The notes under the pieces were generated by a model. The model saw nothing but the letters and a program-made list of their open reading frames with translations. It did not search any database and had not been told where the DNA came from. From contig BFEA01000362.1 in assembly GCA_003427395.1 (NCBI GenBank), positions 1,281,258-1,321,910 on the forward strand: a DNA stretch of 40,653 nucleotides. The letters run 5' to 3'. The first letter of the stretch is position 1; every line of letters begins with the position of its first letter. The DNA is from Chara braunii (Eukaryota > Streptophyta > Charophyceae > Charales > Characeae). This document shows positions 1-9,147 of this stretch, in pieces. Made by a program: the position numbers and the translations under genes.

Positions 1-121
1 GGATTGGGTATCTGGAACGCGACTGAAGAAATTTGTGGCGAGAGAAGAGGTAAGAGAGATGACCTGACCGCCTTTAGAATAGAAGTAACAGGGTGTGTAG
101 ATTAGGAAGGATGCATGCTGA

Positions 122-1438
122 ATGAGTGTGGTCTGGTCTGAGCTTGCTCTGATTATCCCCTGCTTGCTTACCCCAATGTGTGCCTGTTGTCTCCTTCGCC
201 TGTTGTGCAGGTCTGACTTTACGAAGACAGCCATGCCAAGAGGAGGGAAGGGGACACGACCGCCTCAGAGGCCGTTGGGCGCATCAGGAGGATATGAGCG
301 GCATGGGCCTCGCCATCGAGAGAGTACTCCAGTCTACAATGATGGGTACATCGAGCTATTCCTGGATAGTTTCTGGGAGCATGCGAGGCGTATGGGCTGG
401 ACCGTCGCTCAGGCGATTGAGAGATTGAGGGGAGCAGGTAGGTTCAAAGAGCCCATTGCCAGGATTCATAGGGAGGCGACGACGAGGCAGGAGGTGGAGA
501 TGAGGATGGAGGGGTTGCGACCCTTGCCTGTGGGACCTGATGGCAGGCCGATCCGCCTGGAGATTGGAAATGCGTCGGACTTCATCCCCGCGTTTGAGTG
601 GTTCATGCAAGAGCAGGGCGTACAGAGAGATGATTGGATGCAGACATTACCACTCTGGACCAGGAAGGCGGAAAGGCCACTGGCTATGCAGATCAGGGAC
701 ATGGCACGAGATTGGGAAAGCTGCAGGGCACATTTGAGAGAGGCCTTTCGACGGCCAGAGCTCCCTCAGCCCAGAGTCAAGAGGCGGCAGAGAAGTCAGA
801 GGCCGAGGGACCCTGAGCCCAGGGAGGCGAGACCAACTCGAGGAGGACGGAAGGCCCTAGCCAGGAGAGAGCAGGAGCCAGAGAACGAGGAGCGAGGGGC
901 ATACCCTGAGTGTGGGTTGGGGCCAGTGGAGTTCCATCGTTTTACTGAGGGTGGATTGAGGAGGTCGCCAACACACACACGGAGGGAGCCACCAGCGTCA
1001 GAGGGGCCCTTGAGGGAATTGGAGATGCATTTAGATATTTCTCGGTGGAGGGCGTCGCTTCAGGGTGAGGGGCATGGAGAGCAGGCAGAGGAGGTGTCAC
1101 GAGAGGAGGTGCCACAGGGGGAGATACCACGAGAGGAAATGCCACGGGAGGAGGTATCACAGGAAGAGGTCCGGGGTACTCAGCGAGAGAGAGGGCCGGG
1201 CGATGAGAGGAGACGTGCAGGGAAGGAAGTGATAGAGGTTGAAGAGGACATGCCCCCACAGACGCCAGCAGTGGGTTTGAGACTCAGGGATGCACCAGGG
1301 AGTACCCGGCAGACAAAGGAGGGGTTGCAGAGAGAGAAGACCCCTTTACCTTCGTCCGAAAAGGCTCCTTTGCCAGAAGGGAGGGTAGAAAGGAGGAGAG
1401 AGGGCAGTTGTAAGGAGAGAAGCTTTGATCCTGATTGA
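122..1438 (+). pseudogene. gag-like protein, N-terminal (capsid-like) part of a decayed LTR retroelement
   Basis: The 438-codon frame has two in-frame starts. ATG at 122 gives a 37-residue hydrophobic leader. ATG at 233 starts at MPRGGKG and is the more likely start for a cytoplasmic gag. Residues about 70-210 look like a retrotransposon capsid: an aromatic-rich helical stretch (FLDSFWEHARRMGW) and then WESCRAHLREAF, the W-x2-C-x3-L-x3-F type ending common in Ty3-like gag. After that the protein is Arg/Glu/Pro-rich with short imperfect repeats (REEVPQGE, REEMPREE). The frame stops at 1438 and the same kind of sequence goes on in the +1 frame from about 1425, so I read this as a frameshifted gag. 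Seen: composition, motif and frame change. Inferred: gag identity, supported by the zinc knuckle at 2826-2867. Confidence 0.6.
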
Positions 1439-2060
1439 TAGGCACCTAGCAGCTCATGCCCTGGAGCACCCAGACCTAGAGGAGCCAGCACCTGCAGAGC
1501 CACGCCAGGAGTTATGCCAGCCCGAGAAGGAGATGGAAGCAGAGATCCCAAAGAGGGTCGACCTCCGCACGAGGGAAAGGGCCTCAGCTGGAGAGACGGC
1601 TGAAGAAAAGAGGGCAAGAAGAACTAGACGGATAGATGAGATATGGCAGGAGAGACAGAGGTTGGAGGCAGCGGGGGAGCTCCCGGAGCAGCAACAGGAG
1701 AGGCAGAGATCGGAGGCGGCAGGAGCACTCCTGGGTCAGCCACCCAGCGCGCCAGCCAAGGCCCCGGAGATTCCTGAGATGTGGAGAGACTTCTGGGAGC
1801 AGAAAGGAGAGGAGCTTCCATCGTCAGTCAGAGCCGGGTTTGGGGTGGCCAGGAAGGCGAAAGAGAGGTTAGATCGTAAAATCAAGTTCCTGGCCAAGAC
1901 CACTTTTGACCGGCACTTATTATTGGAGGGCGATCTAACAAGGACGAAGATGAAGGAAGCAAACCATGGAGTACGCCTGGAGGCTATGGAGATGGAAATT
2001 CAGGAACTCAAGACCTTGGTGGCCAGCCAGGCAGCAATCATCGAGAGCCTGAGGCAGTAA
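1425..2060 (+). pseudogene. gag-like protein, middle part (coiled-coil), frameshifted
   Basis: Open in the +1 frame relative to the piece before it, overlapping it by 14 bases. There is no convincing start codon (it would begin at TTG), so it is a continuation, not a separate gene. The content is charged, with repeated RQRLEAAGELPEQQQE-like units. It ends in a heptad-rich segment (LEAMEMEIQELKTLVASQAA) that should form a coiled coil. It stops at TAA 2058-2060. Reading on in the same frame gives TGA at 2133-2135 and TAA at 2193-2195, then an open frame into the zinc-knuckle part. Three stops within 140 bases in one otherwise coding-like frame indicate decay. Confidence 0.55.
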
Positions 2061-2195
2061 ACCCAAGGAAGGGTGGACAGGCCAGAGAGCAGCAGGCAGG
2101 GAGAGCAGAGACAGCCTAGACAGGGATTGCCATGACAGCCATCTGCAGCAGAGCCTCGCCAGGAGCCACCTATGGGGAGAGTTATCCTGGAGTAA

Positions 2196-3014
2196 GAGGA
2201 GGCGAGGGCCCAGAGACAGGCAGAGAGAGAGGCGTTCGAGTTTAGAGCCCCTACTGAGCTCGCGACGCTGCCAGTGGCGACGACAAGCCCAGTCGTACCT
2301 TTGGTAGTAGAGGAGGGGCTCCCACCATCTAGCAGTGAGCCGGCTCAGGGCTCGGCAGAGGGATCTATGGGCGTGCTCCTTGAGGCGGTGCATACGATGC
2401 AGGAGGAGGTGAGTTTGTTTTCACCTGAGCAGAGGATAGAGGAGTCTCTTGAGAGAGAGATAGGGATTGAGGCAGAGAGTACCATCGAGAGCAGACTCCA
2501 GAGGATAGGCACACCTGAGTATGGACCAGAGGAGATTAAGGAGCATCCCACGGCAGTGCCAGAGGCGACACTCGAGAGGAGATCTCAGAGGTTGGACACG
2601 CCCGAGTACGTCCCAGCGACAGAGGATTTGAGAGACAGACTAGGATCTTGGGCTACTGGATTTGGGTCTGGTGGACCGGTTCCGCGGACAGAGCAGCAGG
2701 AAATCGTTAGTACCGCAGCTCCTCGATCAGAGCAGCAGGGGGGTGTCGGTACCTTGGTGGGATCTCCTTCATCACCACCTCGACAGCCCAGGAAGAAGAA
2801 GTTCAAGAGGAAGATTGATCAGCTATGCTTCTATTGCAAAAGAGGCGTGCATCTGGCTCTGGACTGTCTCGAGTTCCTTGAGGATAAGGCAGTAGGGAAG
2901 GTCTCAGAGGCAAGGGGTAAAATGTATGATAGACAGGGCAAGATAGTAGAGAAATCTGCAGATGAACTTAGGGCTCAGTTATATAGGCAAAACCAAGAGG
3001 AGTTGAGGAGATAG
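2196..3014 (+). pseudogene. gag-like protein, C-terminal part with CCHC zinc knuckle (nucleocapsid)
   Basis: Same frame as the middle part, open from 2196 to TAG/TGA at 3012-3014. A CX2CX4HX4C zinc knuckle (CFYCKRGVHLALDC) is encoded at 2826-2867, with basic residues just before it (PRKKKFKRK). That is the usual arrangement of a retroelement nucleocapsid, which binds the element RNA. N-terminal to it are two copies of an RLQRIGTPEYGPE / RSQRLDTPEYVPA repeat. No protease, reverse transcriptase or integrase follows in any frame to 4 kb, so the element has lost pol or is a gag-only remnant. The knuckle is intact. The decay lies in the upstream stops. Confidence 0.7.
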
Positions 3015-3642
3015 TGCCGACTTTGTCTATATAAGTGAGCGAGCATTTTGTGAGGCATTAACTTAGGTTTTGTGTGATACCCTCTTAGACTTAGAAGACA
3101 TTTTGATGATTGCTGTTAATTTAGATCAGAACTCTAGTGTTTCTACTGAGTTGGGGTTTTGAGGGTCAGGGTGGTTTAGATGAGGCATGTACATATTTAG
3201 GTGGCCTACGCCGTGGCCTTTGAGACACAGATCTGACATGTATTCTAGGGGTAGTTGTCAGTGTGGGTTTGGTGTGGCTTGAGTTGAGCAAGCTATGATT
3301 TGGAGGCATTTTCTGTGTGAGATATTGTACTCCCTGAGTGTATATTATGATGAGGTTTCCTTCAGGGACCATTCTTATATGTGACGATCACTTGTCTCTC
3401 TCACATGTGTGGTTGTACTCTGATGTACGATGAGTTTGAGTGGACAATGTGTGAAAAACCTTTTATGTATCTTGGGTATTGTGAATATGATTGTAAGTCA
3501 AACTGTCTACTCCTCGTTATACTTGTGCGACCTGCCCACGGTAGCTGATAAGGCAGAGTATAAGTGGAGGAAGCGCAGTCCATTTGTGAAAGTTATCTAA
3601 GTTGTGATGAGGACCCATAAGATGATCTCTCAGTGATGTTCT
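3015..3642. other. non-coding stretch after gag
   Basis: No gene seen. GT-rich on the + strand with no long open frame. A TATA-like element (TCTATATAAG, about 3026-3035) sits just after the gag stop. It could be a relic LTR promoter or a promoter for the structured region downstream. No transcription evidence. Confidence 0.3.
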
Positions 3643-3880
3643 GTTTTATGATGGGACCCCCTTAGATTTTGGAAAAGGGGGGGATGTTTTATGATGTTTT
3701 GTGATGTAACGAAACCCCTCGTGACTTTGAGAGAGGGGGTGTTTGGTTTATGATGAGAACCTCGTGATTTCTGGAAGAGGGAATGTATTGTTTTATGACG
3801 AGACCCCTCGCGATTTTTGGAAGAGGGGGTGTTTTGCTTATGATGAGAGCCCTTTGGATTTTTGGCAAAAAGGGATGTTT
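3643..3880 (+). repeat. tandem hairpin array, about 45-58 bp units (five units)
   Basis: Units recur with stem starts at about 3656, 3714, 3759, 3803 and 3849. Each has a conserved leader TTTATGATGAGA-like, a left arm, a loop close to GTGATTTTTGGAA, a right arm, then TGTTTTG. The arms differ but stay complementary: ACCCCTC with GAGGGGGT (3714-3740 and 3803-3830), CCCCCTT with AAGGGGG (unit 1), CCTC with GAGG (unit 3), CCCTTT with AAAGGG (unit 5). The array lies about 430 bases before the SSU-like segment. Partial units may lie upstream (about 3604). Confidence 0.7.
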
Positions 3881-4308
3881 TTGTTGTTGGGAGGCTCACC
3901 TTCAGAGGTGACTAAACTAATTTATGACATGGTAAGTTTCCTGATGAGTGATGAAGTCTAACGAAAAGGGGCCACTCTTTGGAATGTTTGAAAAAGTCGC
4001 AATGAGTGCAGGGCGAGAGATGTCTCAGGGTGAGTGGCTGCTGGCTCTGATCAAGTCAGGGGTCACGGCCTGGTTGAATTAGCAGTGATTTTGTTTGTAA
4101 GCGTACGAAGGATGCTATGCCTATTGAAGGAGGGCTGGTAAATGCTTTCGGACTCCTGCGTATCTCGCGGTGGGCCAGTGTTTTTGTTTTGCGACGCCCC
4201 GTCTAACCACTAGTGCTGATTCTGAGACATATTGAAGAAAGGTCAAGCTAACGGAAAAGAAGTTAGTACCTCTAGGGCGTAACCCCATTGGATGNCTGCT
4301 AGCCGGCG
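3881..4308. other. non-coding stretch between hairpin array and rRNA-like region
   Basis: No gene or clear repeat. Ambiguity codes begin at 4295. If the following segment is rDNA-like, this would be the position of its external spacer. Confidence 0.25.
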
Positions 4309-5170
4309 CAACCTGGTTGCGGGACCGCGGGGTAAGAGTTTAAGGGGAGTTGCCCACCCAAGTGAAATTACTCTGTGGGATAGTGATGATTGATAATTTT
4401 TGGGGGAATCCTGATTAAATGCTTATCAGGAGGAAACCTATCGTTGTGTAACCAACGAGGGGTACTGCCGTTAAATAACAATGCGGTGGGTCGTAGTCCT
4501 GGCCTGATCTGTCAGGCTATGGTGGGCCAAGATGGAGATCTAGCCTTTCTGTACTAGACTGCAGAAAGAGATGAGTGGATACTAAGTATTTGTATATGCT
4601 TATGAAGATTTGATTGTGAGGGATTGTTTTTGAGAAAGAAGGCGATAGTGCCTTCAAAGGTCTCGGTTAAGGTCCGCGTCCCTAGTTTTAGCCTGGACTA
4701 GGGACACCCAACGAAAAGCCGAAAGGTTGTCTAGGACCAGGGAGAGGACGATTAGAAAGGTCTTTGGAACTTATGTTGTCAGTGTCCTAATATCTGGACG
4801 GTAAGAGGCCCGGGTTAGAAACCTGGCAGCATATAGTTGTGGAGGCATGGTTTGATGGAGGCCTCTACCCTGTGTTGGTCGGCTAATCGGATTGGCTCCT
4901 CTTTCGTCAGCTTTTGGANTGCGGATGAATTTNTAGCTTTCTNATTTGGCGAAGCGACGGGGACGTNGCTTAATATGGTCTGGTAAGCTNTCGGCGCGAA
5001 TACCCTTACAAGGGTATCCGCCCTGTTTTTTTTGTAAGTAACAGAAAACAGTTTTGGTTTAAAGTTGAAGTATACCGCGCTAAGCGCGGTTGCGTCTGTA
5101 ATTGCATTGACAGGGTGGTTGACCACAATAGCAAGTGTGTGAGCGCGTAGGTTTAAGGCGCCCGTGATTC
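4309..5170 (+). rRNA. possible small-subunit (18S-type) rRNA relic, strongly shortened
   Basis: Weak matches to eukaryotic 18S rRNA appear in the right order. AACCTGGTTG (4310-4319) matches the 18S 5' end. An AAGTgAAAtTaCTctgTG stretch (about 4360-4377) resembles the helix 6-8 region. TTAAATAACAATgC (4471-4484) resembles the TAAATAACAATACC segment. GCTTAATaTGgtCTg (about 4968-4982) resembles the GGCTTAATTTGACTC segment. CGTAGGTttAA (5146-5156), followed by a GATTC-like run, resembles the 3' end. Perfect local hairpins are dense: 4410-4430, 4442-4457, 4502-4517, 4546-4567, 4678-4705, 5000-5017, 5075-5089. The length, about 860, is half the usual 1,800. I cannot find the near-universal 530 loop or the decoding-site motifs, so it cannot be a normal ribosomal RNA. 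Alternative: an unrelated structured RNA with chance matches. Confidence 0.4.
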
Positions 5171-5185
5171 TTTTCTGTTGTTGAT

Positions 5186-5326
5186 CGTAAGAGTCGGCCC
5201 GGACCTCGGTCGTTTTGCTTAGATGATATTATTTATTATTTATTTTCGATTAAGCAGGAATTAAGGATATTTTCTGTTGATTGGTACTTTTGACCGAGTC
5301 GAACGCGCTTGCGGAGAACGACCCCG
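5186..5326 (+). rRNA. possible 5.8S rRNA-like segment, diverged
   Basis: It lies between the SSU-like and LSU-like segments, where 5.8S belongs. Seen: GTCGGCCCGGACCTCGG (about 5193-5209) parallels the 5' part of 5.8S. TAGATGA parallels TCGATGA. CGATTAAGCAGGAATTAAGG (5248-5267) parallels the middle. GAGTCGAACGC...TTGCG (about 5295-5313) parallels GAGTCTTTGAACGCAAGTTGCG. No match is long. The support is order plus several short matches. ITS1 would be nearly absent. Confidence 0.4.
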
Positions 5327-5389
5327 ACGACGGCATCGGCAACGACTGCGCGACTTTCGTGCGGTGAGCGTGGTGTCGTAGGATGGCGC

Positions 5390-7115
5390 GCGGGTCAATT
5401 ATGGCACGGTATAAGCGAACCTGCGCGGACACTGAGAGCCGCGCAGCCGTTTTATTGGCCCAAAGCGCCGCATCGCACCGTCTTATATGGCACCCGACAT
5501 GTTTTGGTCTCAGGCTTGGGCTTAGCCCTATAGGTTACGACATTGAACTTACACTACGAAGGTTTGGGGATCGAGGCCGGCAGGCGTTGACGCAGCGACA
5601 GCGGAGCATCGAGGAGGAAGCCGATGGGGTTGAGGGCTGTGGAGCTATCCCCCTTGGTTTCGTTAATGACGACGTTCGAACAGTGGTGGCGTTTTCTAAA
5701 ATAATTTTACTTCAGCGTTGTATTTTTTTTGTATATATACCCCAGCGGGCTTTTGATTTGGACGAGACGCCGGATCTAATGGTCGTCACGACAGTCGAGG
5801 ACCTTGAGTGTGCGCCCCTAGCCGTCGCGGCGGCCGAGGGCCTCGGGAGTGCGGATCTTTTAGTTGACTTGCGGATTTCTGCGAGTTCAGAATGCCGATG
5901 GATCTTCTTTACCCCGCCGGTCTTGAGATAAACGGACCAAGGGGGTTTAACGTATGTACAAACCGGTGGGTGAGTAGCCCACGAGATGGAAGAAACCCTG
6001 AGTGTCAGGGACCTCTTTGTGGATGTGAGTATGCCCGCGGGGCTTTTCCTCCGTTTCAGGGTTCAAAGTCCTTATTTGAATATTTGCTATTACCGCAACA
6101 GGTCGGCGTCGGGCCGTTTTCCCTCGGCCCGCGCGTGGGCACATAGCAGGCCTGCGTTCTTGGCTCTGCGGCTTGCTATGAAAAACCGGAACGGGGCTGT
6201 CTACCGAAAAAATTGAAGGGGTGGTGAGGTCTGGGAAAAAGGGGGTGGGCCATCGAGTGGCACCAGGGCCGGGTTTTTGGGCCAGCCACTAGGCCTCCCC
6301 ACCGATCCCCTCCCCCTGCGAGCTCAGTGGGGGAGGGGCATGGACCTAGTCGGGCGGCACCGGGCAACCGTAGGAAGAACCGGTAGTGCANTGGGTTGCC
6401 GCAAAGCAGAATAGACAGGCAACGACGGGAATGGGTAACACTGCAGCAGCGNGCTGGGGGAGACTCCCTCGGGAGTCACGAAGTAGTACCTGCGTGCANA
6501 CCGTTCNTCGNACATGGGTATAGGGGCGAAAGACTAATCGAACCGTCTAGTAGCTGGTTCCCTNCGAAGTTTCCCTNNGGNCGGCTGGCGCTGCAGGGTA
6601 GACCGCTGCGCTAAAATNCCAAGCGGGGANGGAGCAGTGGCTGTCGGNTCGGGTGTTGGAGNAGAAAGGAACGATAGCGCAGAAGGGCNGATGATCGGGG
6701 GCACTGTGNAGCNGTTGGGCGTTGTGCTAACGACGACGNGCGGAGNGACGAGCATCAGCGNGGTGAGCCCAANCGGAGAAGTAATGGGCGGCTGGGCACT
6801 GCACAAGCAACGACGGGCTAGGAGGAAGGGGAGAGGATGAGGCCANCGAGACTGGCCGAATGTGGGCATGGTCCAAGCCGGGTGCATACGGGGTAGCAGG
6901 GTGACGAACGGGTGGAGTGGACGAACAGAAAGACGGGACGAAGANAGACAGTAGGAGGAAAAGTGAATGAATCAGGACNGGAATTGCGTCCGGGNNCGNT
7001 CAAAGGTAANGACNCAGGANCAGGGCTATGGCGGACAGGAGGATGCGNGGTGCGCTCGANTCTTAACAGAATCAAGCCNGGTAAGAATCTAGTTCGAGGT
7101 TTTAAGCACGGGCGA
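5390..7115 (+). rRNA. diverged large-subunit (26S/28S-type) rRNA-like region, domains I-II
   Basis: Colinear with eukaryotic nuclear LSU rRNA. A TCGaggaGGAAGCcGATGGGG match lies near 5609-5629. GGTCTTGAgatAaACGGACCAAGG and what follows, including GGTGGGT (5919-5972), is strong, as is 6484-6580 (separate entry). Further candidate matches are ATCGGGGGC (about 6694-6702) and CTGgCCGAAT (about 6851-6860). Between the strong blocks the sequence is diverged, but where LSU has CCAGAG...CTCTGG this copy has a different hairpin, GACTCCC...GGGAGTC (about 6462-6479). Parts of domain I appear deleted and other segments expanded. Domains IV-VI (peptidyl-transferase motifs) were not found. It is nuclear-type, not plastid or mitochondrial, because the helix motifs follow the eukaryotic version. 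Confidence 0.6.
6484..6582 (+). rRNA. near-perfect LSU rRNA core block (domain II)
   Basis: From GGGTATAGGGGCGAAAG through CTAATCGAACC, CTAGTAGCTGGTTCCCT and CGAAGTTTCCCT, this block matches the eukaryotic LSU consensus with about one clear mismatch besides ambiguity codes. The preceding GTAC-CTGCGTGCA-ACCGTTC part is recognisable too. This is the firmest RNA assignment in the window. The contrast with its diverged flanks is striking. Confidence 0.85.
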
Positions 7116-7480
7116 CNGAGATGGTACTGATAGTTCTAACAGGAAGTTAGTAGATTTAGAGTTAGTAAGGAAAAAGGCTCCGCAGAACTATGGCGGAGAG
7201 GGAAGGAGGCAGGAGTGAAAGTTTTGAATCTCACTCGATCCTCGGTGGATTCGAGTGAGATAAGATACTAAACTACGGTTTTTAGACAGGGCGACCGTGG
7301 CTGTAGTGTTAGATTTGGTGGAAGATTAGTGAACAGGAAGTTAGTGAGAAAAGGTGGTGCACGGAGGCACTCGAAAACGGATATGGCTGGGAGCGAAGAT
7401 CGAATATTTCGCTCGATGCTTGGTGAAATGGAGCGAGACAAGACTCGTTTTGGAGGTTCTTGGACATGGTGAGTTAGGTA
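7099..7480 (+). repeat. tandem repeat, about 180-194 bp, each unit with hairpins
   Basis: AACAGGAAGTTAGT recurs at 7138 and 7332. GGGCGACnG/GGGCGACCG recurs near 7110 and 7290. A third, weaker unit starts near 7450. Unit 1 has an 11-bp perfect stem, ATCTCACTCGA (7228-7238) with TCGAGTGAGAT (7251-7261). Unit 2 has a different stem at the equivalent place, TTCGCTCGAT with a GGAGCGAGA partner (about 7408-7438). A second hairpin in each unit also differs: CTCCGC/GCGGAG in unit 1, GTGC/GCAC in unit 2. Confidence 0.65.
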
Positions 7481-9147
7481 GCGTAGTTGGCTTGGTCAGT
7501 AGAAGACTGTGTAATGAGGTTTGAGGAAAGATAGACTGCGAGGAGTAAGGGGGAAAGAAGGTGGGTGGATTTGGACTGGGAAGTGCGTTAAATACATGCA
7601 GAATAAGGGAAAGTGCAGCAAGGGAGAGCGGGGAGATTCAATCCGAGTTTGCCTTTCGTACCGAGAAAGAGGCGCGGGGCCGACCGCGCTGTGCACAGGG
7701 AGAGGAAGCGAGAAAAGAAAGGAGGGAAAAAGGGATACGTACCTGGCCTCCCTCCTAGCGGAAGATTCACTCGAAGCTTGCTTACCTTGGGGCCGATCGT
7801 GCGGCTGAAAGGCTTACCTGTTGATGGGGCCTGACACACTTTAGCTCGGGACGGATCATGTTGTGTTGATCCGCTGTGCTGGGCTGGAGACAGGGCCGAG
7901 GACAACGGGTTGTCATCTCACCAGCTGAAGCCGCTAGGAGAAGAGCTGGCCGGCTGCGAACTTGAAGATTGACCGGCGTGCCCCGCAACCTGTGGGAGCC
8001 CACCCGTGTTTGACGCTGAGCTCAACCTACGGGTTGGAGTGGCTGGAGTTCAGCTACAAGACGGAAGGGGTCTGCTTATGGGTCAGTCGCGCTACCCTTT
8101 CTGATATCTGGAGGGCGTAACGGCTGGGCCGGCTATGGCAGCGCTGGTGCAGACTGACTGCGCACACGGACTGGCGTTATTGTTTGTGTCGTGGCAGGAC
8201 TGATACCGTTGATTGTGTGCCATGGCTATTGTTGCGTAGTGTGGTGGACTGTTGTTGTGCCTGTGGATGGTGCTGCGTTCTTGCTGCTAGTTGTTGCCAG
8301 CCGCGCGAGCTGCGAATGGGATTGATTGGTTGGGCACAACCAGCTGTTGCTGTGGTTGGCTGTGTGTGAACTGTCACAGGTTGCTGGCGGTTGTGCACTG
8401 AACGCAGCTGCGGACTGCGCACAAAACCGTTACTACCACTTGCAAATGATCACCGCATGTTGCGACACGCTATCACCGGCTATTACCAACCGCTACCGGC
8501 CTCTATGTGGTGCGATCAGACTTGGAGAGGTGGTCAGGCTGGACAGGTAGGGGGTTGGTGCTGCGATTTGGGAAGTCGTCAGGGGGTTGAGTTCGGTAGT
8601 TGACTCCAGTTTGACCCAGCTGTTACACTGGCTGCCATTGCGGGGCCCTCATGCGCTCCAAGATTACAAGGCCCTCTCTTGCGAGACTGAGAGCACCATT
8701 CTTGGATATGAGAGTCTCTACCTTCTATTTCTATTCGTTCTAACTCTCAGTCTAGTCCTGGTTCTGAGAGGAAGGCGGCAGGCGGGATTGCAACCCGTAA
8801 GTCCGCGTCAAGACTTTGTGGGGAGTCCACCCACCGATTGCGGGAGCTCTGCCGGAACTCAGGAGGAGTTCTGGAGGCAGGGAACCTTCAGGTAAATCAT
8901 CTTTATCTGTATAAACCCCNCTACTACCCATGTTTGCCTATCTCCNNGCAGTATGNTTGTTGTATGCATGCGTTTGTCCCTATGGTTTTTGCTTTCTCTT
9001 CAGGACCTAATCNGACTAAAGGNAAANAATGTGTGAGAGTGAAGTTNAAGTTCCTTCTNTATTCTGACTGAAAGCAAACAAAGGGATAAACTNGGGGGAA
9101 GNTGNGAGGAAGGTAGTTTTGCATGCGTTTGGAAGGGTCAACCAAAG
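7481..9147. other. non-coding structured stretch after the LSU-like region
   Basis: No gene recognised. Inverted repeats include CGGATCA/TGATCCG (7852-7872) and CCAGCT/AGCTGG (7921-7949). 8160-8450 is rich in TGT/GTTG. An open frame at 8587-8895 encodes a hydrophobic stretch (YLLFLFVLTLSLVLVL) but has no ATG and no context, so I do not call it. Ambiguity codes resume at 8920. Confidence 0.3.

Larger units (their letters stand above)
122..3014 (+). mobile_element. decayed LTR-retroelement gag region, pol missing
   Basis: The three frames above form one gag in the order capsid-like, coiled coil, zinc knuckle, interrupted by one +1 frameshift (about 1425) and three stops (2058, 2133, 2193). I could not find long terminal repeats or a primer-binding site in the window. 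The left end may lie outside it. The superfamily cannot be set from gag alone. Confidence 0.55.

Noticed and set aside
4309-7115. Plastid or mitochondrial rRNA insertion
   Set aside because: The LSU blocks follow the eukaryotic nuclear version (AAGACTAATCGAACC, AGCTGGTTCCCTnCGAAG), not the bacterial-type one.
8587-8895. Possible small membrane protein (hydrophobic run)
   Set aside because: No ATG start, lies in a structured non-coding region with ambiguity codes, no homology recognised.
7481-8900. LSU rRNA domains IV-VI
   Set aside because: I looked for the TAGTACGAGAGGAACC and GGGATAACTGG type motifs and found neither.
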